From positions 35,262,296 through 35,326,295 of the forward strand of contig NC_079890.1 in assembly GCF_024868665.1 (NCBI RefSeq): a DNA stretch of 64,000 nucleotides, read 5' to 3'. Of the stretch, positions 57,418-64,000 are shown one piece after another (the stretch's first letter is position 1; each line of letters begins with the position of its first letter). The notes under the pieces were generated by a model. The model ran no database searches. It worked only from the letters and a program-made list of their open reading frames with translations, and was not told the DNA's origin. Position numbers and translations under genes: made by a program. The stretch comes from Triplophysa rosa (lineage: Eukaryota; Chordata; Actinopteri; Cypriniformes; Nemacheilidae).

Positions 57418-58636
57418 AATACACATTAACTTAAATTGTAGCTAAAAAAATGTGGGCTGTTCAGTTTCAAACGCATGTACAGAATAATACCGTTACAAAA
57501 CATTCAAAATATTAACAAATGCAAAAGTGATTCAGATGAACTGGGTACACCTTTGGCTAAAATGAATGTAAGCTCAAGTTCTGTTCACACAAATTGCATC
57601 GCTCCATCAATATTGGATTGGAAATGGTTGCTCCTGACGGGACACGTTCATCTCATCACTCATTCCAACCATAAAGGCATCCTTGTTAAAAAAGACCGAT
57701 ATCCTCCCTATATTGTACATCTTAATGGAGAACACCCAAGAATAAAGGTACAGCGCTAGCCCAGATCTAATACAATGATTCTTCAATTGACATGCCCCCT
57801 GCGAGCGAAGCATTCCAGTAAACGGCGTACCCGTGATTTACAAAAGACACTCCTGCAATGCATTTAATCATCTTTCAATTTTCACTATGATGGGATGTAA
57901 TGAGAAATCTGCCAAAATCCATATAAATTCAACAGATCTCAGAAACCAATGTGCAACAAATCTCTAAAATGAAACTCGTATGTAGCCAATCATGCTTGTT
58001 CACAATCTGTTTGACAAAAGCTAGGTGATGTGTGTAAGCCTTTCAGATGAACCAGCTCTCTGTTCTATCCCAGATCCTGTTGTTAAACCGTTTCCTATCA
58101 ATAAATCACATTAAGTGTGTTCTGCCGTCAATAAAACATTAAGGCGAAAGGTCACCAGCTCCTGTTTGCTTGTAGAAATATATTCAAGCTGGCAAAAAGA
58201 ACATTTTGTTTCTTCTCATTTATGAGCACGTAAAAGTTAATGCTGTCCCCTGATATGCTCTGCCTTACACAAAAATAACGATTTTATAGATCATAAGAAC
58301 AAGACGGCTATGAACTCCTCATATTAGATTCCTTTGTTGTTTTGGAAGCAAACAACGCTAGCAGATGCTTTTAGATGAGATGGATGTTTGTATTAGAGAC
58401 ATTATAAAACATTTCATGCCTAAATGAAACTGCAAAGCTCAATATTTGGCGGCTCAATATGTGTTTTTAAAATTCTAACAGAGCATTCCAATTTATTGAA
58501 CGTTTTAGTGTGTGAATTGACCCAAGTTAGCTTAACTGATGTCAGATTATATTGATGATTTATGTTTGTAAAGTAATGTACAGTAACTTGTACTTGTATT
58601 TGTTACTGAATTGATCTTTACAGTAAGTATTGCACA
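57418..58636. other. Unassigned non-coding stretch
   Basis: No repeat ends, RNA gene or exon recognised. Confidence 0.4.
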
Positions 58637-58638
58637 TA

Positions 58639-58921
58639 CAGTAGTGGCCAAAAGTGATTTAAACATATTTATTATTAAAGATCTTGTGTGCATGTTGCAC
58701 AGATTTTTTTGCATATTTGAACAAAACCCATCTTTGATGCAATGTAGTTTGCTCTTTTGCCAATACTTTTGTTTAAAATAAATACTTTTACCAAGTAAAT
58801 TTTTTTTGTGTACCATAATCGGAATATTTCGATTTTTACCCAAACCTATAGGGTCATAAAAAGCAAATATTGTTCAAACATCCCCTTTGGACATCATTTT
58901 TGGTCACAGGGGGCATTACTG
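58639..58921. mobile_element. Tc1/mariner-like MITE with TA target
   Basis: Left end CAGTAGTGGCCAAAAGTGAT and right end ATCATTTTTGGTCACAGGGGGCATTACTG form imperfect inverted repeats. TA flanks both sides (58637-58638, 58922-58923). At 283 bp it has no transposase. It lies 22 bp from the next element. Confidence 0.8.
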
Positions 58922-58944
58922 TACCAATGAGGCCATCAAGTGTC

Positions 58945-59285
58945 TTAAAGGGATAGTTCACCCAAAAATGAAAATTCTGTCATCATTTACTCACCCTCGG
59001 GTTGTTCCAAACCTGTATAAATTTCTTTGTTCTGCTGAACACAAAGGAAGATATTTGGAAGAATGTCAGTAACCAAACAGATCTCAACCCCCATTGACTT
59101 CTATAGTATTTATTTTCCATACTGTGGCAGTAAATGGGGGATGAGATCTGTTTGGTTTCTGACATTCTTCGAAATATCTTCCTTTGTGTTCATCAGAAGA
59201 AATAAATGTATAGACAGATTTGGAACAACCTGAGGGTGAGTAAATGATGACAGAATTTTCTTTTTTGGGTGAGCTATCCCTTTAA
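58945..59285. mobile_element. Fold-back MITE, best-preserved copy
   Basis: TTAA flanks both ends, with left TTAAAGGGATAGTTCACCC and right GGGTGAGCTATCCCTTTAA. Both CATCATTTACTCACCCTC and its complement are intact, and the centre is TTGACTTCTATAGTATTTA. It can serve as the window's reference for the family. The short frames at 58887-59165 are repeat-derived. Confidence 0.92.
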
Positions 59286-60190
59286 AGACATTTTGTTCTT
59301 ATACTGTGGCTTATTTAAACGATTTCATTTTTTCTTGTTTTTTTCATCTCGCAACTTGACACTAAGAGCTGCATTATATTAATGCACCACCTCACCTGAA
59401 ACTACTTCAGATCCACTTCATCTTCGTCTGTAAGGTCTAATGACAGTGTGCTGTCAATGATACAGTATCTCCATATTCATAGCATCATCATTTATTCATT
59501 CTTTGCTGCTGAGCTTAATCTGTACACAGAGGCCATTATTCATCACCATAAACAGCTCTGAGCACATCTAACAAATACTTACTGTATTCAAGCAATGGCT
59601 GGATTATATCATGTTCAAAACATTAAGTATGTTGCAATATTACAGCAAGATCTTTACACTGAATGTGCATTTGTTTTCAAATGTTTCACATTACAAATGA
59701 GTCCTCACATAGTAATCTACTTCTGTTTAATTTGATACTTTTATGAAGTGCAATGATTTTGTATTTCTGCACCATGATGTATTATTGGTACATGGAAACA
59801 CAAAACCATTATAAAAAAAGTGTAATAATGCATCTCGCACCTTCAAATGATGCATCACCATCAGGTGAATTATATTTATTCACTGGTTAACCTATTTAAA
59901 TGATAAACTATGATAAGCAAAATGTCTCTGAATCCAAACTGATGTTCAGCTGATGGTTGTTTTGCCACCTACTGGATGAAAGAGGCATACAAATACAATG
60001 CAACCTAGGCCTAAAATTTCACTTTTCACTCTAACAATGAAAGATCTTTACACTTCGCACACTTTAAAAATATTACAAGTATTACATTACAAGTTTGGAA
60101 CAACATGATGGCGAGCTTACGATAACAGAATTTTCTTTTTGAGTAACATATAAGCTCGTGTAATTCTGTTTTATACACAAATGAACTACA
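59286..60190. other. Unassigned non-coding stretch
   Basis: 60090-60155 (ACAAGTTTGGAACAACATGATGG, TAACAGAATTTTCTTTTTGAG) is a scrap of the fold-back family's right arm. Nothing else recognised. Confidence 0.45.
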
Positions 60191-60194
60191 TATA

Positions 60195-60450
60195 ATACAA
60201 TACCTTTCAAAACTTTAGGGTCACTTTCTCACTTGTTAATATTTATCCACATTTTAGAACAATGTGTCATCACAAGTATGAAATAATATAAATGTAACTA
60301 AGAATTATGTTTTGACTAAAACAATTTTCAAACAATATTCAAAGAGTTTCCTATTCTGGACTCGTATTTAGCTGATTTTTCTTCATTATTCAGTCCAATT
60401 CATGCATTACAAAAACATTTCGATAAATATAATTTTAGCCTCATAATGAA
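60195..60450. repeat. Possible Tc1-like or MITE remnant
   Basis: ACAATACCTTTCAAAACTTTAGGGTCAC resembles a dispersed teleost transposon terminus, followed by TTTCCTATTCTGGACTCG. No matching right end was found. Confidence 0.3.
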
Positions 60451-60698
60451 AAAAACACTAATGTTTGCATTATATTTTTTAGACGTAAATAATTTAGTAG
60501 ATTTAAGCACACACCTTCAGATCTTCAGTGCAGTCTACTCATAAGGATTCTTTGGATGTCAAGATAAAACATATGGATATAGTTCCCTCTAGTGGTCACA
60601 GTGGTACATGTACAGGAGACCACTTGTTATTTAAAAAAAATGTTTAAAAAAACAATACAAGCGTCCCAAGACGGCTTATTTCCAGGCAAACATCACTT

Positions 60699-61161
60699 TT
60701 AAAGAGTAACTATTACAATGTCCTTAAAATAACATTTCATGCAGTGTGTAAGCAGTCTGACAAGTTGTAAAGCCGAAAGTGAACGAATAACAAAGTTATT
60801 GGCTTGGGAAAAAAGGAGTAGACTCTGAATCTCGCGAACGAGTCGTCTGTCGTTCTAGTTTCAGTTCCGGGTCAGATTTGCGTCACTCGGTGTAATGCCC
60901 GCCTACGTTCCATTTGCGACACTGCACGCGGTAGACCAATCACAGCAGACTAGACCATCTGACCAATCAGATCAGAGTAGGGGATTAGACAGATGAATCG
61001 CCGAATGAATCATTTAAGAGTCAGTCAAGAAGTAAGGTGATAATAACGGCCTATTATTAAAAAATGAAAGTGTTTTACACCTTGTATGTATCTAAACTTG
61101 TTGTTGGACACTCCATAAACCAAAGTAGGACCTTAAAAATGACAAAATATTTACTCTTTAA
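60699..61161. mobile_element. Internally deleted relative of the THAP transposon
   Basis: Ends TTAAAGAGTAACTATT and AATATTTACTCTTTAA. The left 200 bp (GTGAACGAATAACAAAGTTATT) and right 260 bp (ACAGATGAATCGC, GTCAGTCAAGAAGTAAGGT, CTTGTTGTTGGACACTCC) match the 19547-20882 element. About 780 bp between, including the whole THAP exon, is absent at a junction near 60900-60912. No clear target duplication. Confidence 0.88.
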
Positions 61162-62072
61162 GTCTGCACCAGACTACATACAGACTACATTACCTTTTGA
61201 TATCGGCTACTTGAATTAATGACATACTATTCATGAATGAAATAATAGGTTAATGGTTTCCCCTTAACCCATTACACACGTCCATTAACATGAATAGAGA
61301 GCAAGTGTCCAGCTGCACTACAGCTGCCTTTATTTCGGCATCAAATGATGTAGCGCCATAAAAGCACTGGTGCTATATTGCAGATATATAATATCCCGAA
61401 GACAGGTTTGATACCACGTTTAGTAATGCAGCTTCCTGCTATTAACAAGGTTTCACTTTAATCCATCTGGAAGGTTATGCTTTTGAATGCGATTATATAG
61501 TCAAAGCAGATTACGCTGCTCTGAGACAGGCCAGCGTTGAGCCGGCCAAATAAACCCATTGAGCTTTTCTATTCAGTGGGGCTGGACACAGACAGCAACA
61601 CCTGACAGTGAAGGGCCCAGCTGTTTCCTGAGCCTATGTGATTACAGCACAGAGCATCTCCCATAATACACGTCTTCTGAATAGAGCCACAAATATATAC
61701 ACGCATAAAAAACTCTGACCGAGCTTCCGCCGTTCATAACATTCAAGCACACATCCATGTACAGCATCCACAGATATTTCTGTCATATATGATTTTATGT
61801 CATGGCATACTGAATTACCACCACAGGGCTGGTTAGAAATCTTTTTGAACCTCTCAGGCTCTTCTGTAACAGCATTCCCTTAGCATCTGCTTTACTTTAA
61901 TTAGGTTCATTTCCATTACAGTTTCCATGGACTTTGCCAGAATGTCTTTTTTTTAGCTAGCAACACTCAGATAGCCGTTTAGAGCTATATTTGGAAACCG
62001 TTCGGCTTTATTTATTTATTTGCACACTGTAAGTCTGTATTGAGGAATATGAGACATAACACAAATACAGTC
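61162..62072. other. Unassigned non-coding stretch
   Basis: No gene or repeat recognised. Confidence 0.4.
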
Positions 62073-62541
62073 TAAAAATGCTGGGTTATTTTCAGCCCAG
62101 CGTTGGGTCGAAAAGAGACAAACCCAGCTGTTGAGTTATATTAACTCAGAAAATGTTTCTATTTGACCCAACGATGGTTCAAGACTACACAGCAAAGGTT
62201 AATTTACCACCCCAATGTTTCGGTTCATTCCTTTTTCACTCTTAAAAAATAAAGGTGCTTAAAAGGTTCTTTCCAGTGATGCCATAGAAAAAATATTTTT
62301 GGTTCCACTATTCAGTCAAAGGTTCTTTAAAGAACCATCTCTTACTTTCTCCCTTTTATAATCTGAAGATCCTTTTTTCACCACAAAGAACCTTTTGTAA
62401 ATCAGAATGGTTATTTGGATGTTAAAGGCTCTTGATGGAACCATTTAGACAAAAAAGGTTCTGCTATGACATCATGAAGAGCCTTAATTTTTATGAGTGT
62501 TGACCCAGCACTGGGTTGAAAATAACTCAGCATTTCAACAC
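62073..62541. mobile_element. MITE with ATGCTGGGTTATTTTCA ends, interrupted
   Basis: AAATGCTGGGTTATTTTCAG and CCCAGCGTTGGGTC at the left mirror GACCCAGCACTGGGTTGAA and AAATAACTCAGCATTTC at the right. Internal CAAACCCAGC / TTTGACCCAACG words belong to the same family. A second element sits between the arms (62237-62500). Confidence 0.8.
62237..62500. mobile_element. Nested MITE rich in AAAGGTTCTT / AAGAACCTTT
   Basis: ACTCTTAAAAAATAAAGGTG at the left mirrors GCCTTAATTTTTATGAGTGT at the right. The interior carries AAAGGTTCTTT, AAAGAACCAT, AAGAACCTTTTG and AAAAAGGTTCTGC, a pattern I recall from a common cyprinid MITE. It interrupts the GGGTTATTTTCA element and is therefore younger. Confidence 0.8.
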
Positions 62542-62737
62542 ACAAGAAAGAATCTCTTAATCATCTCAAATCTGTGCTCGGATTTACCAAGATACTAAAG
62601 TCTTCCATCAGAAGTCAGAGATTTAAACATGATCGCATTAATCCTCTTAACTTATACTGTCACGTTTATATGATCCTATTGTTATTTATCCTAAGGAATT
62701 TTAGGAAAAAATGTTTGCGACCAAGTGTACTTACGGC
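62542..62737. other. Short unassigned spacer
   Basis: The frame at 62574-62756 has no recognisable domain. Confidence 0.4.
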
Positions 62738-63240
62738 CGCAGAAAAAAAAAATTAATTAAAAAAATTAAGAGACCATTTTTAGTTTTTCTGAATTTACTA
62801 TTTATACAGTAGGTATGTGATTAGGTAAAATTATCATTTTTGTTTCATTCTGTGAACTACTAACAATACTTCTCCAAAATTTCAAATAAAATATTGTTTC
62901 TATTTGCATTTATTTGCAGAAAATGAAAACTGGAGAAACAGGTCAAAATAACAAAAAAGATGCTCTGTATTTTTTCAGACCTCAAATACTGCAAAGAACA
63001 CAAGTTCATATTCACTTTTAAGCAGCAGTAATACTTGTAAATGTATTTTATGTACTTGATTTTTATCACAATTTTCGTGTGTTTTCATGCTGTCAGTCTT
63101 TCACATTGCTAAGATGACTTTACGTCACTCCTGAGGTATGATTTTCTTTCAATTCAACAGACACTTTAATGGCCACAATACATATAGAATTTGGAATGCT
63201 ACGGAATGCTTTTTCCACGGCTGTAAATTGAGAGTCTTCC
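62738..63240. mobile_element. Degenerate Tc1-like element, left end to middle
   Basis: CCGCAGAAAAAAAAAATTAA...AAGAGACCATTTTTAG resembles the CAG...AAGAGACCACT terminus of a teleost Tc1-like family. It continues with TTTCATTCTGTGAACTACTAAC, ATTTATTTGCAGAAAATGA and GACCTCAAATACTGCAAAGA, in the order I recall. The transposase reading frame is not recognisable. The right boundary is approximate. Confidence 0.6.
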
Positions 63241-63678
63241 GAGCTATTCATTTTCTTCTGCAAAACAAATAGTAGCTTGTAACAAAACCCACAAGTCCTG
63301 TCTTTAATCGTTTAACGAAATTAGAAGTACATTTACAACTCTAAACCTGATCAATATCCGTTTCACTATAATGCAATGATTTATTACAGCTGTCACTCCA
63401 CAAGACACCATGAACTCTGATTAACTTGAAACACTGAATGCAACATAAATCCAACACAGGGTAGTAAAATGATCAATGCCACATCAGCATTACCACTCTG
63501 AGGTCCCTATCCCAGTATATTACACCTCAAAATGTCAAGTATCCTGAATCCAAAGAGCAGAGAATGAAAGAATGTTCAAAAGAGGTTAGCAGACGATCTC
63601 AAACTGTCTTTAACACTTTCCCCTTACAGATGAACCACATTAAAGGAAAACTGATGCCAAAAAACTCAAGTCAAACTT
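63241..63678. other. Unassigned non-coding stretch
   Basis: Nothing recognised. Confidence 0.4.
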
Positions 63679-63699
63679 TAGTAGTATTGGTAGTATTAA

Positions 63700-63892
63700 A
63701 TCTGAAGAACGTTTATTTGTGATAATCTAGATTTTTATCATGTGTCTTGTCATGCTATTGGTGTTTCACATGGCTGTTGGATGACTTTGTCACTTCAGAG
63801 GTTTGATTTGATTGAAATTCAACAGACACTGAACTGGAATGACCACAACACATCTAGAAATGATGATTTAAATGAATATTTGGAATGGTATT
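63700..63892. repeat. Second partial copy of the 63.1-kb Tc1-like segment
   Basis: TTCAACAGACACTGAACTGG and AATGACCACAACACATCTAG match 63155-63185 in the same order, about 0.68 kb away. Preceding TTTTTATCATGTGTCTTGTCATGCT parallels TTTTCGTGTGTTTTCATGCT. It may extend to the window edge, but the rest is diverged. Confidence 0.55.
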
Positions 63893-64000
63893 TTCATTTC
63901 ATAATCATCCTTTTACTCTGCCAGACATCTTCAAACTGTTCAAGAAACTGCTCACCCAAATATAAAAACATCCGTCAGTAAGACTTTTATAATGCATTTG

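Overview
The window looks like non-coding DNA from a cyprinid (carp/zebrafish-group) teleost. It is AT-rich, has no dense coding, and is crowded with short inverted-repeat DNA transposons of types abundant in cyprinid genomes: TTAA-flanked fold-back elements, hAT elements with 8-bp target duplications, Harbinger-like elements with 3-bp duplications, Tc1-like remnants and tRNA-derived SINEs. Family names are from memory and were not searched.

One host coding segment is convincing. It is a minus-strand first coding exon at 23880-23967 encoding MSSCRKRCK followed by a KFAQ..F.LITGTL signature. It ends in a GT splice donor and has a GC-rich, Sp1-box-bearing promoter-like region at 24150-24480. 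It matches the alternative N-terminus of Kv-channel-interacting proteins (KChIPs) and fits kcnip4 best. No EF-hand exon was noticed, so most of the window is probably intron and upstream DNA of a very large kcnip gene.

Layout by region. 1-300: CpG-rich edge with an open minus-strand frame of unknown meaning. 1993-2279: hAT MITE. 3375-4127: perfect 50-bp inverted repeat around 653 bp. 7.8-9.4 kb: two TTAA elements. 10.8-17.4 kb: a series of fold-back elements, one inside a larger palindrome, and one interrupted by a SINE. 17.4-19.3 kb: a TTAA element and a hAT MITE. 19547-20882: transposon with perfect 18-bp ends that carries a THAP zinc-finger exon. 23.9-24.5 kb: kcnip exon and promoter. 26054-27456: hAT element with other elements nested in it. 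28.8-29.3 kb and 31.4-31.7 kb: MITEs. 33.9-34.7 kb: TTAA element and SINE. 36.3-37.3 kb: element holding a Harbinger-like MITE, which in turn holds an inverted copy of itself. 40031-42715: complete hAT element with a broken minus-strand transposase and three small nested insertions. 46.4-50.3 kb: several elements, including a BED-finger hAT remnant. 51710-54744: hAT-bounded composite with a second, frameshifted THAP exon and a 0.5-kb duplication joined at a single N. 55.8-56.1 kb: unfilled relative of the 36-37 kb element. 57.3 kb: PHD-finger-like remnant. 58.6-59.3 kb: Tc1-like MITE beside a fold-back element. 60699-61161: internally deleted relative of the 19.5-kb THAP transposon. 62-63.9 kb: nested MITEs and Tc1-like remnants.

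Apart from the kcnip exon, the coding material seen is of transposon origin (THAP, hAT transposase, BED finger) or probably so (PHD-like), and most of it is broken. The most informative signal is the order of nesting, which can be read from target-site duplications and from a related empty site elsewhere in the window.
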